This document shows, piece by piece, positions 15,690 through 25,023 of a DNA stretch of 51,688 bases. The stretch comes from Saprospirales bacterium. Lineage in GTDB: Bacteria; Bacteroidota; Bacteroidia; Chitinophagales; Saprospiraceae. Position numbers and translations under genes: made by a program. Within the stretch, counting starts at the first letter, position 1, and every line of letters begins with the position of its first letter. The notes under the pieces were generated by a model, which saw nothing but the letters and a program-made list of their open reading frames with translations, searched no databases and was not told where the DNA came from. The stretch lies in contig REEI01000051.1 in assembly GCA_007695145.1 (NCBI GenBank), forward strand, positions 1 to 51,688, given 5' to 3'.

Positions 15690-18600
15690 TTCCAAAAAGC
15701 TTTTTTCTAATACTTCTATACTCCAAAAGCCCTCTATAGGCAATCCAGTACATGGCTGGCACTACAATAAGAGTGAGGAAGGTGGCAAACATCAGTCCAT
15801 AGATAACCGTCCAGGCCATGACCCCCCAAAACTCCACACTGTCCCCTCCTATGTAAAAGTTGGGATCCAGATCAGTCACAAAAGTAAAAAAGTTAAAGTT
15901 AAATCCAATAGCAAGGGGTATCAGACCCAGCACGGTCGTAATAGCCGTGAGCAGCACCGGCCTCAATCGAATACTACCGCCCTGCACCACACATTCTTTT
16001 ACTTCATCTATGGTCAGACTAAATAGGTTTTCCACTCCTTTATCAATGCATTTTCGCCGCAACAGTAAATTGACATAATCAATGAGAACTATGGCATTAT
16101 TAACTACTATCCCAGCAAGCGAAATAATACCCACCCCGGTCATGATAATCACTATGTCCACATTGTTAACAACATAACCCAAAAACACCCCGATCGTACT
16201 GAACAAAACAGAGAGAATGATTATAAAGGGAGTAATAAATGAATTGAATTGCGATACAATAATGAGAAAAATCAAGAAAACCGCTAAAAGGAAAGCAGTA
16301 TTGAGAAATTCAAGATTTTCAGCTTGTTCTTCCTGTTCTCCAGTAAATTCATAGGAGAGTCGCTCTGGCATTTCAAAGTCCTGCAAGGCATTTTTTATGC
16401 GCGCAACAACTTCATTGGCATTGTAGCCCTCCAGCACATTGGAGTAAATGGTAACTACTCGCTCTTCGTTTTTCCTATTGATAGAGTTATAGGTTGAAGT
16501 GTACTCCACATCGGCTACTGCAGATACAGGGACGGCAATCAGACGACCACTGGAAGCACTTCTAAAGGTAATTTGCTGATTGAGCAGGTCAGACAGATTG
16601 TATCGGTATTGCTCAGCCAGTCGAATCATAATGGGGTACTCATCTTCGCCAACCTTGAATTTTGTCACTTCTTTTCCAAAGACCGCGGAGCGCATGGCGT
16701 CAGCAATAGCAAATGTACTCACCCCATAACGTCGAGCTGCCTCCCTGTCAATATTGATCAAGACTTCCGGCTTGCCCAACTGTAGGTCTGATCTCAATTC
16801 TTCTATGCCTCCAATCTGCTGGGAATTGATAAAAACACGCATTCTTTCTGTCACCTCCGCAAGCTCAAAAAGATCTTCTCCTCTCACTTCTATATTGACC
16901 GGACGTCCAACCGGAGGGCCGTCATTGTTTCGGTCAACGGCTATCTCCACCCCTGGAATACCCCGGATTCCAGCTCTAATTTTTTCCATTATTTCATAGG
17001 TATTAACCCCTATACGCTCATTAGATGGAACAAATGAAACGGTAATTCTTGCCCTTTGAGGTGAGGTTCCAAAATCAGGTCCGGAATTGGGATCGACAGT
17101 GTTCTGACCAATTTGAGCCAGTACCGCTTCAACCACATCCCTGTGGGGTTCGATGGTCTCAATGATCCGATCCTCGAGCTGTTGAATAACATTGTCGGTA
17201 GCCATGATATCGGTTCCCAGCGGCAATTCGACGAATACGTTAACAAAGGCTGGCTGTGTTTCGGGAAAAAACTCCACCTTCGGAGGAAAAACTGTGAGCA
17301 AAAAGATGGCAAAAATTAAAAGGGCAAAGGTCCCAAGAAAAACTACAATAGGCATTATTCCCTTCAAGGCAAATCTAATAAAACCATCGTAGATCCATTC
17401 CAAAAAAGGTATGAATTTGGTTTGAAACCAAAATGTAGCACCCCTTAAAAGAAAAATGTTCAAAAGGGAGAGAACTACCGCAATAGCTAGCAGGTTTCGC
17501 ATCCACTGAATATCGACCAGGTGAAAAATTCCCGCAAAAATGGCCATGACCAGGGCTCCAACAAGTACATTTCGCTTTTTTCTCCTACGGGATTCAGCGT
17601 CTTTTGCTCGCTCATCCACCTTCATAAACAAGCTGGTGAGCACGGGATTGATCACAAGGGCCACAAAAAGAGAGGAGAGTAAAACAATGATGAGTGTTAT
17701 GGGCAAATACTTCATAAAACTACCCATCAAACCGGGCCAAAATGCCAATGGCAAAAAAGCTGCAAGAGTAGTAGCTGTGGAGGCAATAATGGGCAGGGCC
17801 ACCTCACCTGTTCCGTACTTGGCCGCTTTCAGTCCGGAAAAACCCTCCTGCCTGAGTCGGTAGATGTTCTCCACTACAACAATCGCATTGTCCACCAATA
17901 AACCCAGAGCAAGAATGAGAGAAAATAAAATGACCATATTGAGCGTATATCCCAACAAATTGATGATCATAATTCCCATCAACATGGACAATGGAATGGC
18001 TATCCCAACAAAGAGGGAGTTGCGAATACCCAGAAAAAACAACAAAACCAAAATCACCAAAATCACCCCGGATATAATAGAGTTTTCAAGATTTTGCACC
18101 ATATCGCGAGTTTGCACCGACTGGTCATTGAAAATCTGGATGGTGAGGTCTTCCGGGAAAATTCGCTCCCTGGCATCATCGATTATTTCCTTAATCTTAT
18201 CGCTGGCATCCAGGAGATTCTCTCCAGCTCTTTTGATTACATCCAAAGAAACTACGGGTAGTTTATCCGCTCTGGCAATACTAATGGGATCCTCGTAGCC
18301 CAAACTCACCTCAGCTATATCCCTGAGATAAATGGTCTTTTGGTCTTCGCTTTTTACAACAATATCCCTGATTTCATCTACTGATTGAAACTCCCCGACC
18401 ACTCTGACTGTACGTCTGAAGTCATCGACCAACATCTCACCACCTGACATGGTTACATTTTCAGATTGTACGGCATTTTCTATATCGGCAAAAGACACCT
18501 GAACAGACTGCATTCTGAACAAATCCACATCAATTTTTACCTCCTTATCTCTAACTCCTTTAAGGTCTACATCGGATATCTCTCTGAGGCTCTTAATGCG

Positions 18601-19116
18601 GTCCTCAAGGTATTCAGCATACTCTTTAAGTTCTTCTTCATTGTAGTTCCCCGAGATATTGACTGTCATTATGGGTATCTCCGAAAGATTGATATCAATG
18701 ATCTCAGGCTCTTCTGTAAGGTCGTTGGGCAATTCCGGTTTAGCCCGGTCTATTGCGTCCCTTACCTTTCTTATAGCCACCTCACGTTCAGTATCCACAT
18801 CGAATTCCACCACTATGATAGAAAAATCCTGAATGGAATTGGAGGAAATGTTTCGAACTTCGGAAATACCGGCCAATTCTCTTTCAAGGGGTATGGTTAC
18901 CAAATTCTCTATATCATCCGGGCTGTTACCAAAGTAAACGGTGTTTACAAAAATTTCCGGAAAGGGAATTTCGGGAAAAGACTCCTTTGGTATATCCTGG
19001 TAGGACCTGATACCAAACAGCAAAATCATAAAGGTCAGAATGAGAACAGTGGTCGCATTGTCTACAGCCAATGAAGTCAGGCCAAATTCCCTGAACTTTT
19101 TCTTTACATTTTCCAT
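15679..19116 (-). CDS. RND efflux permease (AcrB/MdtC-like)
   Basis: A 1145-residue inner-membrane pump of the RND superfamily, driven by proton flow. N-terminal helix, periplasmic porter domain (PFPEIFVNTVYFG onward), a helix bundle from about 345 with the proton-relay motif LLVDNAIVVVEN (D409, N410), a second porter domain and a second helix bundle containing GIISLAGIVVNNAIVLIDY. Two extra hydrophobic segments lie between the halves (after the RRRKKR stretch), making it longer than AcrB (about 1050). Only one of the two AcrB TM4 Asp is present, as in many VDN-type pumps. It follows the HlyD gene by ten bases and overlaps pdxH. Substrate unknown. Confidence 0.95.
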   Translation of the reverse strand: MENVKKKFREFGLTSLAVDNATTVLILTFMILLFGIRSYQDIPKESFPEIPFPEIFVNTVYFGNSPDDIENLVTIPLERELAGISEVRNISSNSIQDFSIIVVEFDVDTEREVAIRKVRDAIDRAKPELPNDLTEEPEIIDINLSEIPIMTVNISGNYNEEELKEYAEYLEDRIKSLREISDVDLKGVRDKEVKIDVDLFRMQSVQVSFADIENAVQSENVTMSGGEMLVDDFRRTVRVVGEFQSVDEIRDIVVKSEDQKTIYLRDIAEVSLGYEDPISIARADKLPVVSLDVIKRAGENLLDASDKIKEIIDDARERIFPEDLTIQIFNDQSVQTRDMVQNLENSIISGVILVILVLLFFLGIRNSLFVGIAIPLSMLMGIMIINLLGYTLNMVILFSLILALGLLVDNAIVVVENIYRLRQEGFSGLKAAKYGTGEVALPIIASTATTLAAFLPLAFWPGLMGSFMKYLPITLIIVLLSSLFVALVINPVLTSLFMKVDERAKDAESRRRKKRNVLVGALVMAIFAGIFHLVDIQWMRNLLAIAVVLSLLNIFLLRGATFWFQTKFIPFLEWIYDGFIRFALKGIMPIVVFLGTFALLIFAIFLLTVFPPKVEFFPETQPAFVNVFVELPLGTDIMATDNVIQQLEDRIIETIEPHRDVVEAVLAQIGQNTVDPNSGPDFGTSPQRARITVSFVPSNERIGVNTYEIMEKIRAGIRGIPGVEIAVDRNNDGPPVGRPVNIEVRGEDLFELAEVTERMRVFINSQQIGGIEELRSDLQLGKPEVLINIDREAARRYGVSTFAIADAMRSAVFGKEVTKFKVGEDEYPIMIRLAEQYRYNLSDLLNQQITFRSASSGRLIAVPVSAVADVEYTSTYNSINRKNEERVVTIYSNVLEGYNANEVVARIKNALQDFEMPERLSYEFTGEQEEQAENLEFLNTAFLLAVFLIFLIIVSQFNSFITPFIIILSVLFSTIGVFLGYVVNNVDIVIIMTGVGIISLAGIVVNNAIVLIDYVNLLLRRKCIDKGVENLFSLTIDEVKECVVQGGSIRLRPVLLTAITTVLGLIPLAIGFNFNFFTFVTDLDPNFYIGGDSVEFWGVMAWTVIYGLMFATFLTLIVVPAMYWIAYRGLLEYRSIRKKLFGNGE

Positions 19117-19126
19117 GAAAAAAGTT

Positions 19127-20290
19127 TTAATCCAGCAATGTGAGTAATTGATTAGAAGATACCTCTTGTTGACCTCTTACGATGAGAAGGTCACCCTCTT
19201 CCAATCCTTCCCTGATCTCAATGTGGCCCCGGTAGGACAAACCAGGTTTGACATATTTTTTCTCGGCCCTCAAACTACCTTCCCTGTCTACTGCTACATA
19301 GACATAGGCTCTACCCCCCAATTCGTACTGAACAATATTTAAGGGAATTACTACCGCATTTTCAGCCGTTCGGTCATTGATAGCCAGTCTTCCCATGAGA
19401 TTGGGTTTAATTCTTGCATGACCTGAAGGAAGATCAGCTTCAACCAAAAAGGTGCGGTTTTCCATATCTATGGAACTTCCGATTCGGGAAATTCTGCTGT
19501 TAAATGACTCGCTGAGGGATGGAAAGTCAATCTCCACCTGATTGCCCACGCTAACGCTTTGTAAGTGGTTTTCAGGTACATTCACTGCCAATTTAAGATT
19601 CCTCATATCTACGATGATAGCCACCGGAGTTCCGGGTGAGACTAATTCACCCTCTCTGAGCAAAAGTTGATCCAGCACACCCGATTTAGGTGCCTTGACA
19701 ACTGCTTTGCTCCTTTGGGTCTGCAGGGTTTCCAGATTTCGCTCTAATCGCTGCATGCTATTCTTTGCCTCCAGATACTGTACTTCAGAACCAATGTTTT
19801 GATTCCATAAACGCTCCTGTCTATTGAATACATCTCTGGCAAGACTGAGAGTGGTTTCCACCTCGGCAATCTGCCGGTCAATGATCTCCGTATCCAAAGT
19901 GGCGATCAACTGACCTCCCGATACTGTCTGCCCCTCTCTCACCTTGATTGCTACTATTCTGCCGCTGACTTCGGCTGAGGCTATCACCTGATTTCGTGTC
20001 TGCACATTTCCCTGAAAAACAGAAAAATGTCGAAGGTCTTTTCTCTCCAGGGTATCGAGAGCTACAAGTGTTACGTCTTCTCTTTTGTTTCCATTCTCCA
20101 AAAGGTCGATTTCAGCTTCCAATTCCCCTATGGCATCCTGAAGTTTGCGAAGTTCGTTCTTTTTCTGTCTCAGTTTATCTTTCTTCTTCTCCAAAGAGAC
20201 GATATCGTTTTCAGCACTGCTGTTTTGACACCCCTGTGTAAGGGTTCCGAAGAGCACCAGGGCGGCCACCAGAATTAAATAGTTTTTCAT
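19127..20290 (-). CDS. HlyD-type periplasmic adaptor lipoprotein
   Basis: A 387-residue membrane fusion protein linking the RND permease to the outer-membrane channel. Lipobox TQGC (Cys21) anchors it to the inner membrane. An N-terminal coiled coil (SLEKKKDKLRQKKNELRKL region), lipoyl halves (GRIVAIKVREGQTVSGGQLI and APKSGVLDQLLLREGELVSP), a helical hairpin between them, and a beta-barrel with LMGRLAIND are visible. I chose the ATG at 20290 so that the signal peptide begins MKNYLILVAA; another start at 20302 adds four residues. It lies between tolC-like and permease genes in the TetR operon. Confidence 0.93.
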   Translation of the reverse strand: MKNYLILVAALVLFGTLTQGCQNSSAENDIVSLEKKKDKLRQKKNELRKLQDAIGELEAEIDLLENGNKREDVTLVALDTLERKDLRHFSVFQGNVQTRNQVIASAEVSGRIVAIKVREGQTVSGGQLIATLDTEIIDRQIAEVETTLSLARDVFNRQERLWNQNIGSEVQYLEAKNSMQRLERNLETLQTQRSKAVVKAPKSGVLDQLLLREGELVSPGTPVAIIVDMRNLKLAVNVPENHLQSVSVGNQVEIDFPSLSESFNSRISRIGSSIDMENRTFLVEADLPSGHARIKPNLMGRLAINDRTAENAVVIPLNIVQYELGGRAYVYVAVDREGSLRAEKKYVKPGLSYRGHIEIREGLEEGDLLIVRGQQEVSSNQLLTLLD

Positions 20291-20361
20291 GTATCCTTGC
20301 ATTTTAAATGGCTGAGTTGTTTAGCAAAATAAAGTTGGTTGATTCAAATAGTTAAGTGAGT

Positions 20362-21687
20362 TTATTTCCCAAGTGCTTTTTCCAATTGAGCTCTGGTATC
20401 GAGTACATCGTAAAGTGCACTTAGGTACTGTAATCGAGCACTTAGGAGATCTTGCTCTGACAGAATAAGCTCAAAAGAAGAGGAAAGCCCCTCCCTGTAT
20501 TTGGTCAGAACTGTTTCGTAGATTTCATTGCTCAGGGTCAGTTGTTCTTCTGAATCTCTAAGTGCATTGACTGAATTGCGATAAGTGAGATAGCTGTTTC
20601 GAACCTCAGAATCAATTGCATGTCTCAACTGATCCTGCCCGGCCATAACCTTTTCCTTGCTGATTTTCGCCCGCTGAATGCGCGCCCTTTTATCGAGTCC
20701 GTCAAAAATAGGCACAGTGAGGGTCGCACCAATGCTAGTGGTTCTAAGCCATCCTATCTCTTCACTGCTGAAAAGGTCATCTCTCTGAAGATTCCGCGTG
20801 TGATTCGCAAAGGCATACAAATTGGGGACATAACCCATTCTGATTTGACGGATGTTCATTTCATTTAGTTCTTTGGTCACCTCCAGCACATTGTAATCAG
20901 GTCGGTCGGAATAAGTGTAATCCATATCGGGCAGCTGAACTTGCATGGACGCTGCCATACTTTCTAAATCCCCGGTTATTTCAAGGTTCACATCAACCGG
21001 CCATCCCATTTGAAACTTAAGTAAATTGATGGTGATGGTATCCACTGCCATGGAGCGATTACGCTGGTTAGTCAAATTGCTGTAATTCAGCTCTAGCCTC
21101 CTCACATCCAAAAGTTCCGCAAAGCCCTCATTGTATAATATCCTGGTCTCATCAAGTAGCCTGCCTACTGCCTCAATATTTTCGCCCAACTGGTCAATTT
21201 GTTCTTTCACCAGCAAGGCGCTGTAAAAGGCCCTTTTGACATTCCACTTGACCTCATGCCTTATCTCTTCCAGTTCTTTTTCTGTGAGTTCCCTGAAAAC
21301 TCTTGCTGCCCTCAATCCCACAAAAAAGGATCCGTCGAAAAGCAAGGCACTCATATCTAGACTTGCGTTGAGGGACTGCTTTGTACCGGCAGGTAGGGCT
21401 ATAAAACTACCTGGTGGGGCTTCAGGATCGGCAAATTGAGCCGGAATCAAAAAATTGGGCACATCCGGAAAATAAGAATAGCGAACACTTCCATCTAATT
21501 TTGGAAGTCCGGTGGAAATGATCTCGCTGATCCTCGCCTCGGCATCAGCTATATCCAAATTACCCTGCCTGAGCTCAAAGCTGTTTGCCAGGGCGTAGTT
21601 CACCACCTCATCAACCGTCAGGGGCTGCGCACTTGCAGAAATTCCCAACATCAAAAAGACCAAAAAGGAAATGAGCGTTTTTTTCAT
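20362..21687 (-). CDS. TolC-family outer-membrane channel
   Basis: A 441-residue outer-membrane efflux protein with a signal peptide (ending SASAQ) and two helical OEP repeats. Typical segments are LTVDEVVNYALANSFEL near the N-terminus, GATLTVPIFDGLDKRARIQRA in the second half, and LTKYREGLSSSFELILSEQD near the end. It completes the tripartite pump with the HlyD and RND proteins. Its ATG overlaps the stop codon of the TetR gene (ATGA), so the regulator and the pump are translationally coupled. Confidence 0.94.
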   Translation of the reverse strand: MKKTLISFLVFLMLGISASAQPLTVDEVVNYALANSFELRQGNLDIADAEARISEIISTGLPKLDGSVRYSYFPDVPNFLIPAQFADPEAPPGSFIALPAGTKQSLNASLDMSALLFDGSFFVGLRAARVFRELTEKELEEIRHEVKWNVKRAFYSALLVKEQIDQLGENIEAVGRLLDETRILYNEGFAELLDVRRLELNYSNLTNQRNRSMAVDTITINLLKFQMGWPVDVNLEITGDLESMAASMQVQLPDMDYTYSDRPDYNVLEVTKELNEMNIRQIRMGYVPNLYAFANHTRNLQRDDLFSSEEIGWLRTTSIGATLTVPIFDGLDKRARIQRAKISKEKVMAGQDQLRHAIDSEVRNSYLTYRNSVNALRDSEEQLTLSNEIYETVLTKYREGLSSSFELILSEQDLLSARLQYLSALYDVLDTRAQLEKALGK

Positions 21688-22355
21688 AACTGTATCTTTC
21701 TGTTTTTGACTATTTGCTCAATGACATCCCGATAGGTTTTGGTTTTCCGCTGACCTCCAGCTTTTTGTGTATGCCTCAGATATATTTCATATCCCTCTGG
21801 CGTACAAATGCTCCTGAGATGATAATTCACAAAACCACTGTAAACAGATGCCGGATCTGAGAGTGTAGTCGGAAAGAGCTCCTCATCGTTCATATTCAAT
21901 ATGACGGTCAGGTAAAACCTCATCACCAAATCGGGATTGATTTCCTCCCTGTAAAGCCCCTCCGCAATACCTCGCTTCATGTTTTCAAAAACCATATTTT
22001 CTATCGATCGTCTCTTAAATTCTTGAATATCGTCCCATATTGACGGGTAGTATTTCCTGATGTCGTGAATCATCGCAGGCGATATGCGGCTTATTGTCAT
22101 GAAAACATGATCGGCAATTTCACAAAAACCCTCCACTGAATTTGAAGCCCCTTCCATGAGAAAATAAACCGTCTCCATAGTGGACCGGATAAAATCACCG
22201 ACTACTTCTCCCACCAATTCCTCCTTGTTTTCAAAGTGGACATAAAGCGTTTTCTTCGAAATACCCATTTCGCTGCAAAGCTCGTCCATGGTAACCGTCT
22301 TTATACCTTGCCTGAAAAATACACTCCCGGCATGGGCCATTATTTTTTCCTTCAT
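21684..22355 (-). CDS. TetR-family regulator of the efflux operon
   Basis: A 223-residue TetR regulator. The N-terminal helix-turn-helix is clear: GIKTVTMDELCSEMGISKKT followed by LYVHFENKEELVGE. The C-terminal ligand domain is divergent, as usual. I chose the ATG at 22355; the frame extends to 22397 but that part lies at the -7 box (22375-22382). As first gene of the TetR-TolC-HlyD-RND unit it most probably represses its own operon. An inverted repeat at 22389-22414, just upstream of the -7 box, is a candidate operator. The inducing ligand is unknown. Confidence 0.93.
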   Translation of the reverse strand: MKEKIMAHAGSVFFRQGIKTVTMDELCSEMGISKKTLYVHFENKEELVGEVVGDFIRSTMETVYFLMEGASNSVEGFCEIADHVFMTISRISPAMIHDIRKYYPSIWDDIQEFKRRSIENMVFENMKRGIAEGLYREEINPDLVMRFYLTVILNMNDEELFPTTLSDPASVYSGFVNYHLRSICTPEGYEIYLRHTQKAGGQRKTKTYRDVIEQIVKNRKIQL

Positions 22356-22374
22356 AAGTTGACTATTCAGATTG

Positions 22375-22382
22375 CAAAGGTA
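22375..22382 (-). promoter_or_regulatory. Candidate -7 box of the efflux operon
   Basis: TACCTTTG on the minus strand, an exact TAnnTTTG match, 20 bases upstream of the TetR ATG. The -33 position lies within the inverted repeat at 22389-22414 and has no well-placed TTG. Confidence 0.45.
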
Positions 22383-22388
22383 ACCAAA

Positions 22389-22414
22389 GAAACTCACAAA
22401 GGTTTTAAAGTTTC
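22389..22414. promoter_or_regulatory. Inverted repeat, candidate TetR operator
   Basis: GAAACT and AGTTTC arms with a 14-base spacer, in the divergent region between the TetR gene and the hydroxylase gene and just upstream of the operon -7 box. Position fits an autoregulatory operator; the arms are short, so this is tentative. Confidence 0.3.
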
Positions 22415-22499
22415 CTGCTCAATTGAATTATGTTCTGCAAAAGAGATAGAGGGACCGATAAAGGGAGATGTTTTTTCGATAAAAGAAGTTGGAACATTG

Positions 22500-22507
22500 T
22501 ATCTTTG
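22500..22507 (+). promoter_or_regulatory. Candidate -7 box of the hydroxylase gene
   Basis: TATCTTTG, 20 bases before the ATG at 22528. It supports that start over an upstream in-frame TTG at 22489. No -33 TTG at normal spacing. Confidence 0.45.
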
Positions 22508-22527
22508 AATTCAGTTTATTGAGTCGG

Positions 22528-23409
22528 ATGGAAAATTTGATAGCATATTTTTCGGATATCCCCGCTTCGCACCGGACAGCTATTTTGGTCGGTGGACTCA
22601 CTATATTTTTGCTGATTGAAAATGCTGCGCCCTTATTCCGGTTGAAGTACAACAAGTGGAAGCATCTGGGGATCAATATGTTTTTCACTCTCACCACAAT
22701 CATAGTGAATTTTGCGATGGCGTTCATGTTGTTTTTGGCTGCAGATTGGGTTACCACAAATGAGTGGGGTCTCATTCACTGGTTGGGATTGAGCGGATTC
22801 TGGTTTGCGCTGATTGGCATTATGACCCTTGACTTTATTGGGGCCTGGCTGGCTCATTTCCTACAGCACAAGAGTAAATTGCTCTGGAGACTGCACCTGG
22901 TGCACCACACCGATCAAAACGTGGATGTAACTACTGCCAACCGCCACCATCCGGTGGAGAGTATTTTCCGCTTTGTTTTCACCTTCCTGGCTGTGATCGT
23001 TGCAGGAGCTCCCCTGTGGATGGTTTTCTTGTACCAATCGCTCAGCGTGACCCTAAGTCAATTTAATCACTCCAACATAAAGATGCCGGTTTGGTTGGAC
23101 AACATTCTGGTCTGGATAGTATGCACACCCAATATGCACCGCGTCCACCATCATTACCGGCAGCCATACACTGACAAAAACTTTGGCAATATCTTTTCTT
23201 GCTGGGATCGCATTTTCGGGACCTATATTGAGGTTGAAAATTCACAACTAAGATATGGATTGGATACTCATATGTCTGAATCCGAAGCAAATGATATTCC
23301 CACTCTCCTAAAGCTTCCTTTTATGAGATACCGCAGTCCACTTGAATATGAGGAGCAGGAGCAATTGACCAATAGACACGAACAGGATGAATTCACCCGA
23401 GTGAGCTGA
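22528..23409 (+). CDS. Fatty acid hydroxylase / sterol desaturase family protein
   Basis: A 293-residue integral membrane di-iron enzyme with about four to five helices. The histidine clusters are complete: HFLQH (110-114), HLVHH (123-127), RHH near 139 and HRVHHH (204-209). These bind two irons and activate oxygen for hydroxylation or desaturation of a lipid substrate. In Bacteroidota such proteins are linked to fatty acid, ornithine lipid or carotenoid modification, but the substrate cannot be read here. The ATG at 22528 follows a -7 box by 20 bases. It is divergent from the TetR efflux operon. Confidence 0.92.
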   Translation: MENLIAYFSDIPASHRTAILVGGLTIFLLIENAAPLFRLKYNKWKHLGINMFFTLTTIIVNFAMAFMLFLAADWVTTNEWGLIHWLGLSGFWFALIGIMTLDFIGAWLAHFLQHKSKLLWRLHLVHHTDQNVDVTTANRHHPVESIFRFVFTFLAVIVAGAPLWMVFLYQSLSVTLSQFNHSNIKMPVWLDNILVWIVCTPNMHRVHHHYRQPYTDKNFGNIFSCWDRIFGTYIEVENSQLRYGLDTHMSESEANDIPTLLKLPFMRYRSPLEYEEQEQLTNRHEQDEFTRVS

Positions 23410-23590
23410 TATTCCGACTAATATACCAGGAGGGGGAAGAATTCAAGTTTAAGAGCCTTTTTTGCCAGGCAGATCCTTTTCAATAAACATTTACTACCGG
23501 GCGACACTAAAATACAACACCCGACTTCAAAGGTGATGACAATCAGTTCAGATATTGATTGTTGACAGCATACCCGATTTGTTAAAGATT

Positions 23591-23598
23591 TAAATTTG
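23591..23598 (+). promoter_or_regulatory. Candidate -7 box of the macro domain gene
   Basis: TAAATTTG matches TAnnTTTG, 73 bases upstream of the ATG at 23672. The nearest upstream TTGs are at spacings outside the usual range, so support is weak. Confidence 0.3.
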
Positions 23599-23671
23599 TG
23601 CTTTAACATTCAAGGAGCTTTGCTGTGACAATCAAAGCTGATAATCAGATTTTTAACCTAAAAAAATAAAA

Positions 23672-24160
23672 ATGATAAAAGAAGTAACTGGAGATTTATT
23701 GCATACTAAAGCAAAAGTAATAGCTCATTGCGTGGCTCCCCATGACCATTTCAATCAAGGGCTCGCTCTGGAGTTGCGCAAAAATTACCCTGGGATGGCA
23801 AAGGATTTTAGACATTATTGCCGCATCCATAATCCCAATGCAGGTGAAATTTGGACCTGGGGGGGAGTTGGTGGAATGCAAATCATCAACCTAATGGCAC
23901 AAGAGCCATCCGATCAGAGGAGAAGCGATGCAAATCCCGGGAAAGCAACCATCGGCAATTTGAACAACTGCCTTAAAAAACTCGCTGATTTCCTCCGGGA
24001 GGAAGACATAAAAGAAATAGCCATACCCAAACTTGCTACAGGAGTGGGAGGTTTGGATTGGGAGGAAGTCAAGGAGTCCGTATACGAAAACCTGGGGGAT
24101 CTTCCCGCAAAAGTAATCGTTTACACGACTTATGCCCGAGGAATAGAGGCCGAGGAATAG
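23672..24160 (+). CDS. Macro domain protein (ADP-ribose binding)
   Basis: A 162-residue single macro domain. The fold is visible from the start: EVTGDLLHTKAKVIAHCVAP, then GLALELRKNYPGM (phosphate loop), and the strand IAIPKLATGVGGLDWEEVKE near the C-terminus. Macro domains bind ADP-ribose and some remove it from proteins, nucleic acids or O-acetyl-ADP-ribose. The C-terminal LATGVGGLDW motif is like that of ADP-ribose-phosphate or DarG-type domains. No DarT-like toxin gene lies next to it, so it is not an obvious toxin-antitoxin pair. It forms its own transcription unit. Confidence 0.9.
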   Translation: MIKEVTGDLLHTKAKVIAHCVAPHDHFNQGLALELRKNYPGMAKDFRHYCRIHNPNAGEIWTWGGVGGMQIINLMAQEPSDQRRSDANPGKATIGNLNNCLKKLADFLREEDIKEIAIPKLATGVGGLDWEEVKESVYENLGDLPAKVIVYTTYARGIEAEE

Positions 24161-24663
24161 GTTTTCTTAATAATCCTTCGCTAAAGCAACCGGGCTAATT
24201 ACATTTTCCCCCATACAACCCTTCCAAGGTGATTGATCCCCTGGAAAAGAAGATGGTATGCCTACCTTAAAATGGATTAAATCCTCCATTTTGAAAGGAG
24301 TGTGTTGAATTGGCGATTCGCACTTCCAGTAATCAATAGGAGTGGTCTTGCTAAAAAAGTATTTCACAGCAGCAGACTGGTAAAATATCGCAGATTCTAT
24401 TAAAAACAGGGGTCTCTTCAGTCCTGTTTTTTAACTTATATACCTGTCCTAAATATTAAGGAAGCAGCTTTTTTGACTTCCCCACAACAACTCATGCCAC
24501 TGAAATTGTTATATTCGCATAGCAAAATAACAGTTGCTCATTAGAAATGATGGAGATAGAAAAGGGGTTAAAGTATTCAGGCCAGAAGAATTTAGAAAAT
24601 TGAGTTCTGTACTTTACTACCCATTTTTTTAAAAATTGAGTTGTCACAAAATTTTTTAGATAA
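24161..24663. other. Intergenic region with terminator-like hairpin
   Basis: 503 bases without a convincing gene. Short frames on the minus strand have no recognisable features. The only structure I can support is the hairpin at 24402-24432. Confidence 0.5.
24402..24432. terminator. Terminator hairpin, possibly bidirectional
   Basis: AAAAACAGG pairs with CCTGTTTTT around a 12-base loop, and six T end the right arm. It could terminate transcripts from the macro domain gene 240 bases upstream. Confidence 0.6.
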
Positions 24664-25023
24664 ATGATAAAGATATTGATCTCACTGATCCTTTCAATTC
24701 CAATATTTATCCTGGCTTGCGGGCCAACCGGAGATCCTTCAAAAGCTGCCGGCGAAAGGGATACTGGTCCACTGCCTCTTTCCGCGGGAAAGTCCATTTT
24801 TAGCACGCACTGTGTAGTCTGTCATGGAACGGATGGCAGGCTGGGGCTGAACGAGGCGGGTGACCTCACGGAGTCAATACTCAGTCTGGAGGAGCGCAAG
24901 GCTATTATCAGTCAGGGAAAGGGAACCATGATTGCATATAATCGCATACTCAGCTCGCGAGAGATAGAGGCTGTTGCCAAATACACCTTTCAATTGCAGG
25001 AAAAAGGAAAAGATGAAGACTGA
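24664..25023 (+). CDS. Cytochrome c lipoprotein
   Basis: A 119-residue lipoprotein with one class I cytochrome c domain. Lipobox ILAC gives Cys19. The haem site is CVVCH at 50-54, and Met89 in GTMIAY is the likely second axial ligand. It would carry electrons at the periplasmic face of a membrane. Its stop codon overlaps the next gene, anmK, by 11 bases, so they share a message, although no functional link between haem electron transfer and cell wall recycling is obvious. No oxidase or dehydrogenase genes are nearby. Confidence 0.92.
   Translation: MIKILISLILSIPIFILACGPTGDPSKAAGERDTGPLPLSAGKSIFSTHCVVCHGTDGRLGLNEAGDLTESILSLEERKAIISQGKGTMIAYNRILSSREIEAVAKYTFQLQEKGKDED

Noticed and set aside
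18466-19074. 202-codon plus-strand frame
   Set aside because: It is antisense to the well-supported RND permease gene; its hydrophobic look comes from the complementary codons.
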